A stretch of DNA of 19,913 bases from an uncultured Christensenellaceae bacterium (GCA_910586905.1 CAJUIV010000026.1:1-19913); one strand, 5' to 3'. Shown: positions 6,855-14,674, counted from the first letter of the stretch. Notes: a model not told the origin generated them from the sequence alone. Translations and numbers: made by a program.

Positions 6855-7383
6855 AGGACAACACGCTTTTCTCGGAGCCAGTAAGTATCATTGGATAAAT
6901 TATTCGGAGTCAAAGATTGTCGAAGCTTATACCAATTTTATGGCTGCGCAGAGAGGAACGGAACTTCATGAATTTGCAAGGCGATGTATCGAACTGAGAC
7001 AAAAACTTCCGAAAACACGGCAGACATTAAACATGTATGTCAATGATGCTATCGGATTTCAAATGCAACCGGAACAGGTTTTATATTATTCGGATAACTG
7101 TTTCGGAACTGCAGATGCGATAGCGTTTCGGAATAATTTTCTGAGAATACACGATTTAAAAACCGGCGTTACAAAAACACATATAGAGCAGTTGCGTATT
7201 TACACTGCTCTTTTTTGTTTGGAGTATCACGTTAAACCATCGGATATTGAGATAGAATTGCGAATCTATCAAAACGACGAAATTCTTGTGGATAATCCGA
7301 CGGCGTCTAATATTGTACCCATCATTGATAAAATCATATTTTCAGATAAAATCATTTCCAAAATCAGAAGCGAGGAGAATTAA
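6826..7383 (+). CDS. RecB/Cas4-like PD-(D/E)XK nuclease
   Basis: 185 residues starting at ATG 6826, which follows AAGGAG inside the end of the VRR-NUC gene. The RecB-type active site is in the expected order: H48 (GTELHEF), D97 (GTAD), D110 and K112 (HDLKTG), and a QxxxY-like helix with Q122 and Y126. These residues bind two metal ions and cleave DNA ends. In phages such proteins act as recombination exonucleases producing single-stranded tails, and no iron-sulfur Cys set is seen, unlike true Cas4. The overlap with VRR-NUC suggests the two nucleases work together in DNA processing. Confidence 0.8.
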   Translation: MNFNRHLDLEGQHAFLGASKYHWINYSESKIVEAYTNFMAAQRGTELHEFARRCIELRQKLPKTRQTLNMYVNDAIGFQMQPEQVLYYSDNCFGTADAIAFRNNFLRIHDLKTGVTKTHIEQLRIYTALFCLEYHVKPSDIEIELRIYQNDEILVDNPTASNIVPIIDKIIFSDKIISKIRSEEN

Positions 7384-7387
7384 AAAC

Positions 7388-10306
7388 ATGAGTTATTTAG
7401 ATGATGCGGAATCCGTGTTTCCGATAGACATCGATTACGCCGACGATTATGACGTCGACGAATTAGACGAACTTATGCACTATGGAACCAAGTATCATTC
7501 CGGAAGATATCCTTGGGGTTCCGGCGAAGACCCGTATCAGCGAAGCGGTGATTTGCTTAGTCGTGTAGATCAATTAAAACAAGAAGGGTTTACCGAACCC
7601 GAAATTGCAAAAGCAATGGGTATCGTAAACGACAAAGGTGAGCCGTCCACCACAAGACTCAGGATACAAATATCGTTAGCTACTAACGAGCGTCGTGCCA
7701 ATATGGTCGCAACGGCAAAAAGTTTAAGAGCCGACGGACTGAACTATTCGGAGATTGGAAGAAGGATGGGGATAAACGAATCTACTGTTCGGTCTCTTTT
7801 AAATTCCGACTCGGAAGCAAGAATGTTTGCGGCGCAAAAAACCGCTAATTTTCTTAAAGAGCAAGTGGATACCGTAGGAATGATTGACGTCGGAAAAGGT
7901 GTTGAAAAAAATCTCGGTGTTTCTCAAGGTCGTTTAGCGAACGCGCTTTATATTCTTAAAACGGAGGGGTATGAAGTGTATGAAGGAAGAGTTCCTCAAG
8001 TAAACAATCCGGGAAAACAGACAACTATAAAAGTGTTGTGCCCTCCCGGTACCGCACATAAAGAGATTTACGACTATTCGAATGTGCACCAAATACAAGA
8101 TAAGTATATTTCGTACGATAACGGACAGACATTCAAACCGGCTTTTGTTTATCCCAAAAGCATGGATTCCAAAAGACTGGCAATATGCTATAAGGAAGAC
8201 GGCGGGGCAGAAAAAGACGGGCTTATAGAAATTCGTCGCGGAGTAGACGATTTGTCACTTGGCAACAGTCATTATGCACAAGTTCGTATTTTGGTAGACG
8301 ATACGCATTATCTCAAAGGCATGGCGGTATATGCAGACGATTTGCCCGAAGGAGTAGATGTTCGTTTTAATACAAATAAAACGAAAGGAACTCCTGTTTG
8401 CGGACCGAAAGACAACACCGTTTTGAAAACAATTAAAAAAGACCCCGACAATCCGTTTGGTTCGCTTATAAAAGAAGTCGGAGGTCAAAGTTATTACATC
8501 GACAAAAACGGAAACGAACAATTATCTTTGATAAATAAACGTTCCGAAGAGGGAGATTGGGATGATTGGGGAAAGGTTCTGCCGCCTCAGTTCTTGGCAA
8601 AACAAAATCTTTCTTTAATCAAAAAACAGTTGACATTATCGGAAGCGGATAAGCAAGCGGAATTAGACGAAATAAATTCCCTTACGAATCCGACTATCAA
8701 AAGAGTATTATTGAGCAGTTTTGCCGATGATTGTGATACTGCCTCGGAAACATTAAAGGCAGCCGCTTTACCCAGTCAGCGTTGGCATGTTATACTCCCG
8801 ATTTCGTCAATGAAAGATACGGAGATTTATGCTCCGAATTACGAAGACGGAACAATGGTTGCCTTGGTGCGATATCCGCACGCAGGAACTTTTGAAATTC
8901 CTATATTGACGGTAAATAACAAACAACAAGATGCTCGAAATACCATCGGCGTAAACAGTATAGATGCAGTTGGAATCAACAGCAAAGTGGCTTCTAGGTT
9001 ATCCGGAGCCGATTTTGACGGAGATACTGTTATGCTTATTCCAACAACCGGTAACGGTAAAAACAATAAAATAAACATATCGACAACTCCGCCGTTGAAA
9101 GGATTAAAGGATTTTGACCCTTCCGAAGCATATCCGTATCAGCCGGGAATGAAGATGATGACCCGTACCGATTTGGAAATGGGTAAAATCTCTAATCTCA
9201 TCACGGATATGACATTGCAAGGCGCATCGAGTGAAGAACTTGCCCGTGCGGTAAAGCATAGTATGGTTGTTATCGATGCAGAAAAGCATCAGCTGAATTA
9301 TAAGTTGAGCGAGAAAGAAAACGGAATACAGGAATTAAAAAACAAATATCAGCGAGGCGGCGGTGCTTCTACATTGCTTTCCAGAGCAAAGTCCGAAATA
9401 AATGTAAACGAAAGAAAAGAAGGCTTATTGGTTGTAGACCCTGAAACCGGAAGAAAGAAAAAACAATATGTGGATCCCGAAACCGGTAAAAAACTGTATA
9501 CGGAAACGGGACGAGTATATCTTAAAGCAGACATTCCGGGTGTAGGAAAAAGTATCAACATCATAGTTAGGGATGGAAAGAATTATTACAAAGATTCTCA
9601 ATCGGGAAAGTATGTTGAAGTTCCGTCCACGGCTAAGATAACATCCACCCTTGCAACGTCGAAGTCTACGAGAATGGCAGAAACGGATGATGCATACAGT
9701 CTCGTATCGTTCGCCAATACGCCACAGGAAAGGGCTTATGCAGACTACGCCAACAAATTAAAATCATTAGCTAACGAAGCTCGTAAAGAATGTCTTAATA
9801 CCGGACGCATAGAGTATTCTGCGTCGGCTGCAAAAGTGTATGAAACGGAGGTGGACCATTTGAATGCGCAATTAAGCATAGCACTTAGGAACGCACCCCG
9901 TGAACGTCAAGCACAATGCCTAGCTAATTCTCGAATAGCGGCCAAAGTACAAGCAAATCCGGACATAACGAAGAAAGAGAAAAAGAAGTTAAGCCAACAA
10001 GAACTGACCAGAGCGCGCATAGAAGTAGGCGCCCACCGTACGGCAATCGATATAAGCGATAGGGAGTGGGAGGCTATACAAGCCGGCGCCATTTCGGATA
10101 GCAAGCTCTCTCAAATTCTTTTATACACTGACCAAGACAAGTTCAAACAAAGAGCTCTTCCGAAACAAACAACAACACTAAGCAACGCTAAGATTGCCAA
10201 AATGAAAGCAATGAAAGCTTCCGGTTATACAAATGACCAAATGGCAGAAGCTCTCGGCGTTTCGAAATCAACCGTCATTCGGTATCTGAAAGGAGGTGGG
10301 GACTGA
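7388..10306 (+). CDS. Putative single-chain double-psi beta-barrel RNA polymerase with HTH domains
   Basis: 972 residues; ATG 7388 follows GAGGAG at 7373-7378, while the longer frame overlaps the preceding gene. The key motif is SGADFDGDTV with D542, D544 and D546, the metal-binding DxDGD signature of the second barrel of cellular beta' and of QDE-1/YonO-like polymerases. About 45 residues earlier, RYPHAG (495-500) sits where RNA-dependent and YonO-like enzymes have an RxPxxxxGD-like strand. Residues 302-334 (HYLKG... NKTKG; K310, K331, K333) could be the first barrel with its catalytic lysines, at plausible spacing. Two helix-turn-helix-like segments lie near residues 55-97 and 112-140, and another at 939-972, perhaps for promoter binding. 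Residues 31-51 (HYGTK, then RYPWGSG) resemble a motif in two other proteins here. Such proteins are often annotated only as HTH proteins. Polymerase activity is inferred from motifs. Confidence 0.7.
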   Translation: MSYLDDAESVFPIDIDYADDYDVDELDELMHYGTKYHSGRYPWGSGEDPYQRSGDLLSRVDQLKQEGFTEPEIAKAMGIVNDKGEPSTTRLRIQISLATNERRANMVATAKSLRADGLNYSEIGRRMGINESTVRSLLNSDSEARMFAAQKTANFLKEQVDTVGMIDVGKGVEKNLGVSQGRLANALYILKTEGYEVYEGRVPQVNNPGKQTTIKVLCPPGTAHKEIYDYSNVHQIQDKYISYDNGQTFKPAFVYPKSMDSKRLAICYKEDGGAEKDGLIEIRRGVDDLSLGNSHYAQVRILVDDTHYLKGMAVYADDLPEGVDVRFNTNKTKGTPVCGPKDNTVLKTIKKDPDNPFGSLIKEVGGQSYYIDKNGNEQLSLINKRSEEGDWDDWGKVLPPQFLAKQNLSLIKKQLTLSEADKQAELDEINSLTNPTIKRVLLSSFADDCDTASETLKAAALPSQRWHVILPISSMKDTEIYAPNYEDGTMVALVRYPHAGTFEIPILTVNNKQQDARNTIGVNSIDAVGINSKVASRLSGADFDGDTVMLIPTTGNGKNNKINISTTPPLKGLKDFDPSEAYPYQPGMKMMTRTDLEMGKISNLITDMTLQGASSEELARAVKHSMVVIDAEKHQLNYKLSEKENGIQELKNKYQRGGGASTLLSRAKSEINVNERKEGLLVVDPETGRKKKQYVDPETGKKLYTETGRVYLKADIPGVGKSINIIVRDGKNYYKDSQSGKYVEVPSTAKITSTLATSKSTRMAETDDAYSLVSFANTPQERAYADYANKLKSLANEARKECLNTGRIEYSASAAKVYETEVDHLNAQLSIALRNAPRERQAQCLANSRIAAKVQANPDITKKEKKKLSQQELTRARIEVGAHRTAIDISDREWEAIQAGAISDSKLSQILLYTDQDKFKQRALPKQTTTLSNAKIAKMKAMKASGYTNDQMAEALGVSKSTVIRYLKGGGD
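9434..9505 (+). repeat. Tandem 12-residue repeat inside the polymerase-like protein
   Basis: Two consecutive copies of VDPETGxKK plus three residues (from residues 683 and 695) form a charged, probably exposed insertion about 140 residues after the DFDGD motif. It looks like a variable surface loop, not part of the barrel core. Confidence 0.55.
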
Positions 10307-10307
10307 T

Positions 10308-10547
10308 ATGAACAGTAAAAGAGTAGCACTAACCACATTTGATAACCCCTATGACCCTTTCATGCAGTTCGACCGCTGGTTCTTGTATGACGTAGGGAGG
10401 GGTTACAACAGTTGTTCGTTTCTTGCAAGAATTGCTAAAACTTCTGATTCGCTTTCGGAAGAAGAGAACGAAACAGAAATTGAACGAGCAATCGACGAAA
10501 TCGTAAAACAGGATTTCACAAACACATACAAAAAAGTAACACGATAA
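10308..10547 (+). CDS. Small conserved phage protein downstream of the polymerase-like gene
   Basis: 79 residues from ATG 10308, with AGGAGG at 10291-10296 lying within the end of the previous gene, so the two are coupled. The pattern ALTTFDNPYDPFxQFDxW near the N terminus, then YNSCSFLARIAKTSD and an acidic helix, is familiar to me as a conserved small protein found right after the HTH/DFDGD protein in Clostridia phages, but no function is known to me. Constant pairing suggests an accessory subunit or regulator. An alternative GTG at 10296 lacks its own ribosome site. Confidence 0.65.
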   Translation: MNSKRVALTTFDNPYDPFMQFDRWFLYDVGRGYNSCSFLARIAKTSDSLSEEENETEIERAIDEIVKQDFTNTYKKVTR

Positions 10548-10564
10548 GTATCAAACGCGGGTAT

Positions 10565-10589
10565 GGGGGTAGACAAATAAAACACCCCC
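10565..10589 (+). other. G-run/C-run hairpin
   Basis: GGGGGT at 10565-10570 faces ACCCCC at 10584-10589 across a 13-base A-rich loop. GC-rich, in contrast with the surrounding AT-rich DNA. With the terminator just downstream it forms a compact GC-rich block next to the packaging genes. Confidence 0.45.
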
Positions 10590-10600
10590 TGCCCCTATCG

Positions 10601-10635
10601 CGCCGGTCTTTGATTTTTCCCCGGCGGGATTTTTT
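10601..10635 (+). terminator. Intrinsic terminator before the packaging operon
   Basis: CGCCGG (10601-10606) pairs with CCGGCG (10621-10626) and six T follow (10630-10635). It would end transcripts of the polymerase-like operon. Confidence 0.65.
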
Positions 10636-10648
10636 AGGGACGGTTATG

Positions 10649-10790
10649 GGGTATCGGTAGTATTCTCATAAGAGCCTATAAGTCGGATCCGGAAGGTTTA
10701 ACTTTTTCCATTCTTTTTCTCCTTTCAAATATATTGGATTTGGTTTATAGGTTCTTATGAGGGTACTACCGTGCTCTTTTAATCATACCC
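10649..10790 (+). ncRNA. Long plus-strand RNA stem-loop, uncharacterised
   Basis: Bases 10655-10692 pair without a break with 10734-10771: 38 consecutive pairs, 29 Watson-Crick and nine G-U. Every one of the nine is G-U when read as plus-strand RNA, so the fold is kept in plus-strand RNA and not in minus-strand RNA or a DNA cruciform. The 41-base loop holds CTCCTTTC (10719-10726), complementary to GAAAGGAG at 10802-10809, the ribosome site of the next gene. A further six pairs (GGGTAT 10649-10654 with ATACCC 10785-10790) close the structure after a 13-base bulge. It may be a control element in the leader of the packaging operon, an RNase III site, or a separate small RNA. No promoter is evident after the terminator at 10601-10635. 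Confidence 0.55.
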
Positions 10791-10818
10791 GAAAATATAC
10801 GGAAAGGAGCGTAAAAGG

Positions 10819-11163
10819 ATGAAAAAGTCGAGCAATACCGGTTCTTCCGATTCGTCCAAACTCCTTCGAAGAGCATCGACGCCGGAAGCCAGAGAAAATC
10901 AACTCATAGCACTAGCAACAGATTTAGCGGAGAGACAGCTTCGCGAAGGAACTGCGTCGTCGCAAGTGATAACGCATTATTTAAAGCTCGGATCAACTAA
11001 GGAAAAACTCGAAAAAGAAATTTTAGTCGAGCAACGTAAGTTGATTAAAGCGAAAGCAGATAATATCGAATCTGCTAAACGTAGTGAAGAATTATACCGA
11101 AGTGCATTGGACGCTATGCGTAAATACAGCGGTAACGGAGGAACGGACGACGATGAAGTTTAA
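10819..11163 (+). CDS. Putative terminase small subunit
   Basis: 114 residues with GGAAAGGAG at 10801-10809. A disordered Ser/Thr-rich N terminus is followed by TPEARENQLIALATDLAE and a long charged coiled-coil-like helix. I recognise this as the protein that regularly precedes the HNH gene and large terminase in Clostridia phages, where the small terminase is expected; there is no clear HTH to prove DNA recognition. It would bind the packaging site and recruit the large terminase. Alternative: a packaging accessory protein of unknown role. Its end overlaps the HNH start by 11 bases. Confidence 0.5.
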   Translation: MKKSSNTGSSDSSKLLRRASTPEARENQLIALATDLAERQLREGTASSQVITHYLKLGSTKEKLEKEILVEQRKLIKAKADNIESAKRSEELYRSALDAMRKYSGNGGTDDDEV

Positions 11164-11572
11164 GACATATTTCGAACTCATCGAGTTGCCGACGTTTGCA
11201 GAACGGTTTGAATATTTGAAACTAAACGGAACGGTCGGCGACGATACATTCGGATACGGAAGATATTTGAATCAAACGCTTTATCGCTCGGTTGAGTGGA
11301 AGCGTTTTCGAAGGCAGATTATTATGCGAGATAACGGATGCGATTTGGCTTTTTCGGATAGGCCGATTTGTGAGAGAGTAGTAATAATTCATCATTTGAA
11401 TCCAATTACGAAAGAACAAATTCTGAATCGTGATCCCATAATATTCGATCCGCAAAATGTTGTTTGCTGTTGTCATAATACGCATATGGCTATACATTAC
11501 GGGTCATTGGAAAAAGCGGATTTTCAACTAATAGAGCGCAGAGCAAACGATACTGCTCCGTGGCGTCATTAA
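11153..11572 (+). CDS. HNH endonuclease next to terminase genes
   Basis: 139 residues from ATG 11153 (GGAGG at 11137-11141). The HNH motif is visible as IIHHLNPI, an N in the ...DPQNVV strand, and CCHNTHMAIHY with the last histidines, in the normal order; cysteines in the region could help bind zinc. HNH proteins beside terminases are known to assist DNA cutting at cohesive-end packaging sites in HK97-like phages. The position between small and large terminase supports that role and suggests cos-type packaging. Confidence 0.85.
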   Translation: MKFKTYFELIELPTFAERFEYLKLNGTVGDDTFGYGRYLNQTLYRSVEWKRFRRQIIMRDNGCDLAFSDRPICERVVIIHHLNPITKEQILNRDPIIFDPQNVVCCCHNTHMAIHYGSLEKADFQLIERRANDTAPWRH

Positions 11573-11584
11573 TAAGGAGGACAA

Positions 11585-11926
11585 ATGGACGACAGTATTC
11601 TTACATCTATAAAAAAGTTGCTCGGCATCGACAAATCATACGATGCGTTTGATAAGGATGTCATATTTCATATCAACACAGTTTTGTCGGAACTGATACA
11701 AATCGGAGTCGGTCCGAAAAATGGGTATTGTATTTCATCGGAAGAAGAACGATGGTCGGATTATCTCGGCGAAGATAACTCCGGACAGCAGATGGTCATA
11801 TCGTATATTTACTTGAAAGTCAAATTACTGTTTGATCCACCTGCGAGTTCCGTCGCTGTACAGGCAATTAAAGACCAAATAAGCGAAATCGAATGGCGTT
11901 TGAGCGTTACAAATACCGATAAATAA
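11585..11926 (+). CDS. Putative head-tail connector (gp6-like adaptor)
   Basis: 113 residues with AAGGAGG upstream. A helical protein starting DDSILTSIKKLLGI, with WSDYLG in the middle and YIYLKVKLLFDPP...IEWRL near the end, a pattern I know from gp6-like head-tail connectors that form a ring below the portal. In most HK97-like phages this gene lies after the capsid gene; here it lies before the large terminase, which is unusual and keeps the confidence moderate. Confidence 0.55.
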   Translation: MDDSILTSIKKLLGIDKSYDAFDKDVIFHINTVLSELIQIGVGPKNGYCISSEEERWSDYLGEDNSGQQMVISYIYLKVKLLFDPPASSVAVQAIKDQISEIEWRLSVTNTDK

Positions 11927-11942
11927 ATTGGAGGAAAACATT

Positions 11943-12389
11943 ATGCAAAATTATTTGCAACACTACGGAACAAAGGGAATGCGATGGGGTGTTCGGCGTT
12001 ATACATACGACGACGGAACATTGACCGATCTCGGTAAACGTCGATATAAGACCACCACGGCGAATATGAATACATCCAAAAAGATATTGGATGCATCTTC
12101 CGGAGCCGTAAGAAACATAAAACAAATGCACGATTCGGGTGGCGGGATGAAAAGCCGTAAAAAAGTAAATAACGATTTACGCGGTATGTCCGATCAAGAT
12201 CTTAAGAACAGAGTTAATCGAATGAATCTCGAACGGCAGTATTCCGATTTAACCGCGAATCAAGTATCGAGAGGCAGAGCCAACGTAGGCGCTGTTATCG
12301 ATGGTATCGGCGGCACATTGGCAATAGCCAGTTCGGCATTGGGAATCGCCATTGCCATACGCGAACTTAAAAAGTTGCCGACAAAGTAA
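11943..12389 (+). CDS. Protein with N-terminal HYGTKG...WGVRRY motif (first copy)
   Basis: 148 residues from ATG 11943, with GGAGG at 11930-11934. Residues 7-28 carry the motif HYGTKGMRWGVRRY followed by DDGTLT and a short basic helix. This motif is widespread at the start of otherwise unrelated proteins in Firmicutes phage structural regions; function unknown. The middle is helical and charged; residues about 117-142 are hydrophobic (VIDGIGGTLAIASSALGIAIAI) and could insert in a membrane or pack in a shell. It sits directly before the large terminase and could be a minor virion or ejected protein. Confidence 0.6.
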   Translation: MQNYLQHYGTKGMRWGVRRYTYDDGTLTDLGKRRYKTTTANMNTSKKILDASSGAVRNIKQMHDSGGGMKSRKKVNNDLRGMSDQDLKNRVNRMNLERQYSDLTANQVSRGRANVGAVIDGIGGTLAIASSALGIAIAIRELKKLPTK

Positions 12390-12404
12390 AAGGGAGATAT
12401 TCAA

Positions 12405-14150
12405 ATGGCATTATCGAACACAGCCGTTCCGAGATATTACGGTATGTTTCGAGATGCCGTAATAAGAGGCGAAATACCGGTCAACAAAGAAATTTCTATG
12501 GAGATGAATCGAATCGATGATTTGATTGCGAATCCGGGAATATTTTATGACGACCAAGCTGTTGAGGGCTGGATAGCTTTTTGTGAGAAAGAATTAACTC
12601 TTACTGATGGCGGCGATTTGTATTTACTTGACAGTTTTAAGATATGGGGCGAACAGATATTCGGTTGGTATTATTTTGTAGAGCGTAGCGTTTACGTTCC
12701 AAACAAAGATGGCCACGGCGGACATTACGTCAATAAGAAAATCAAAAAACGCCTCATAAACAAACAGTATTTGATTGTAGCACGAGGTGCGGCAAAATCG
12801 ATGTACGCTTCGTGTTTGCAAAACTATTTTTTGAATGTAGACACATCGACAACGCATCAAATTACGACGGCGCCAACAATGAAACAAGCCGAGGAAGTAT
12901 TATCTCCAATACGAACGGCTTTAACTCGCGCTCGAGGTCCGTTATTTCAGTTTTTAACGGAAGGTTCGATACAAAACACAACCGGGTCAAAAGCGGATAG
13001 AGTTAAGCTGGCATCTACAAAAAAAGGTATCGAAAACTTTTTAACAGGTTCGTTACTTGAAATACGCCCGATGAGTATCGCAAAACTGCAAGGTTTACAA
13101 ATCAAATGTGCGTCAGTTGACGAATGGCTTTCAGGAGATATTCGGGAAGACGTAATAGGGGCTATAGAACAGGGCGCATCAAAGGTTGATGATTATCTCA
13201 TAGTCGCAATCAGTTCGGAAGGAACGGTTCGTAACGGAGCCGGCGACACAATAAAGATGGAACTTTCGGATATTCTGAAAGGCGAGTACATAAATCCTCA
13301 TGTGTCTATATGGTGGTATAAACTCGATTCCATTGACGAAGTCGCCGACCCGAACATGTGGCCGAAAGCAAATCCGAATTTAGGAAAAACGGTAACGTAT
13401 GAAACGTATCAATTAGAAGTCGAACGCGCCGAAAAAGCTCCAGCCGCAAGAAATGACATACTTGCGAAACGTTTTGGTATCCCGATGGAAGGGTATACCT
13501 ATTACTTTTCGTATGAAGAAACACTTCCGCATCGCAAACGCGATTACTGGCAACTTCCTTGTGCGCTTGGCGCGGATTTGTCGCAAGGCGATGATTTCTG
13601 CGCTTTTACGTTTTTGTTTCCTTTATCAAATGGGTGTTTCGGAGTAAAAACGAGAAACTACATCACCACCAATACACTCGCGAGATTGCCTTCGGCAATG
13701 CGTGTTAAGTATGATTCGTTTATTAACGAGGGAAGTCTCATTGTTTTAGATGGAACCGTACTTGATATGATGCAAGTTTACGAAGATTTGGATGAGCATA
13801 TTGTTCGATGCGGTTATGATGTTCGATGTTTCGGATATGACCCGTATAACGCCGCCAAATTCGTAGAACGTTGGTCGCAGGAAAACGGACCGTTTGGAAT
13901 CGTAAAAGTTATACAAGGCGCAAAGACAGAATCGGTGCCACTCGGAGAATTAAAGAAACTTTCTGAAGAAAGATTACTTCTTTTTGACGAGGATTTGATG
14001 ACGTTTGCGATGGGAAACTGTATCACAATGGAAGATACAAACGGGAATCGTAAACTCTTAAAACGGCGTTACGAACAAAAGATTGACGCCGTTGCAGCTA
14101 TGATGGATGCTTACATAGCGTATAAAGACAATAAAGAAGCATTCGAATAG
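12405..14150 (+). CDS. terL: Terminase large subunit
   Basis: 581 residues, the normal size. The ATPase half has Walker A ARGAAKS at residues 126-132 and Walker B IKCASVDEW with D239 and E240. The RNase H-like nuclease half starts at GADLSQGDD (D391), continues with a VLDGTVLD strand, and ends with a DAVAAMMDAY acidic helix, giving the three acidic metal ligands. The enzyme pumps DNA into the prohead and cuts it. AGGGAGAT precedes the start. It is flanked on both sides by genes of the HxGxxGxxWGVRRY-motif proteins. Confidence 0.93.
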   Translation: MALSNTAVPRYYGMFRDAVIRGEIPVNKEISMEMNRIDDLIANPGIFYDDQAVEGWIAFCEKELTLTDGGDLYLLDSFKIWGEQIFGWYYFVERSVYVPNKDGHGGHYVNKKIKKRLINKQYLIVARGAAKSMYASCLQNYFLNVDTSTTHQITTAPTMKQAEEVLSPIRTALTRARGPLFQFLTEGSIQNTTGSKADRVKLASTKKGIENFLTGSLLEIRPMSIAKLQGLQIKCASVDEWLSGDIREDVIGAIEQGASKVDDYLIVAISSEGTVRNGAGDTIKMELSDILKGEYINPHVSIWWYKLDSIDEVADPNMWPKANPNLGKTVTYETYQLEVERAEKAPAARNDILAKRFGIPMEGYTYYFSYEETLPHRKRDYWQLPCALGADLSQGDDFCAFTFLFPLSNGCFGVKTRNYITTNTLARLPSAMRVKYDSFINEGSLIVLDGTVLDMMQVYEDLDEHIVRCGYDVRCFGYDPYNAAKFVERWSQENGPFGIVKVIQGAKTESVPLGELKKLSEERLLLFDEDLMTFAMGNCITMEDTNGNRKLLKRRYEQKIDAVAAMMDAYIAYKDNKEAFE

Positions 14151-14164
14151 AGGAGAAATTCAAA

Positions 14165-14662
14165 ATGGAAAACCGTAATGTAATTATTCATCATGGAATT
14201 TTGGGTCAAAAGTGGGGTGTTCGCAGATATCAGAATGAAGACGGAACATTGACAAAAGCCGGAGTGCGACATCAAAGAGCTTTGGAGAAAAAAGACACCA
14301 GATGGGCTAAACGTCACGGCGAAAAGATTACGTCTCGTGCAAAAGCAAAAAGCGCAAAAGAACTTAAAGCTTATCAAAAAGAGTTGCTTGGCGGTTCAAA
14401 TGCAGTAACCAAAGCCGGTCGACTCAGTTCCGCGACGATATTGGCATACAACACGAAAATGGCGTCGCTTATGAACGAAAAGGTATCTGGGTTAAAATCT
14501 CCGTCCGGTCGTAATGTTCAATTCGTTGCAAAGCGCGGCGAAATCGGTGTTTTTATGGCTCTTGCGGATCAGGGTTATAATATTTCGCAATTAAAAAACG
14601 GAATTTACGATTCGGGCAAAGTTGCGTATAAGAAAACCGTTATAGACAAAGTCGAAACGTAA
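14165..14662 (+). CDS. Protein with N-terminal HHGILGQKWGVRRY motif (second copy)
   Basis: 165 residues with GAGGAG upstream. Residues 9-33 read HHGILGQKWGVRRY, then NEDGTLTKAG: the same motif as the gene upstream of the large terminase. The remainder is very basic up to about residue 75 (many Lys, Ala, Arg), then a small mixed domain of unknown fold ending in KVAYKKTVIDK. Being between terminase and portal, it may be a virion or DNA-associated protein packaged with the genome. Function unknown. Confidence 0.6.
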   Translation: MENRNVIIHHGILGQKWGVRRYQNEDGTLTKAGVRHQRALEKKDTRWAKRHGEKITSRAKAKSAKELKAYQKELLGGSNAVTKAGRLSSATILAYNTKMASLMNEKVSGLKSPSGRNVQFVAKRGEIGVFMALADQGYNISQLKNGIYDSGKVAYKKTVIDKVET

Positions 14663-14674
14663 AAGGAGAATCGA

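Noticed and set aside
6826..7383. Cas4 of a CRISPR system
   Set aside because: Lacks the cysteine set for the iron-sulfur cluster and there are no repeats or other cas genes; the RecB-like phage exonuclease reading fits better.
10676..10711. Minus-strand 11-codon frame (starting MEKVKPSGSDL) with AAAGGAG seven bases upstream, in the loop and stem of the long hairpin
   Set aside because: Very short, ends inside the stem, and all other genes are on the plus strand; the wobble pattern supports plus-strand RNA. The apparent ribosome site is the complement of the CTCCTTTC loop.
10649..10790. The inverted repeat as a small transposable element (MITE) or insertion sequence end pair
   Set aside because: No flanking target duplication was seen, the interior is only 41 bases, and the mismatches are all G-U of one strand, which fits RNA folding and not terminal repeats.
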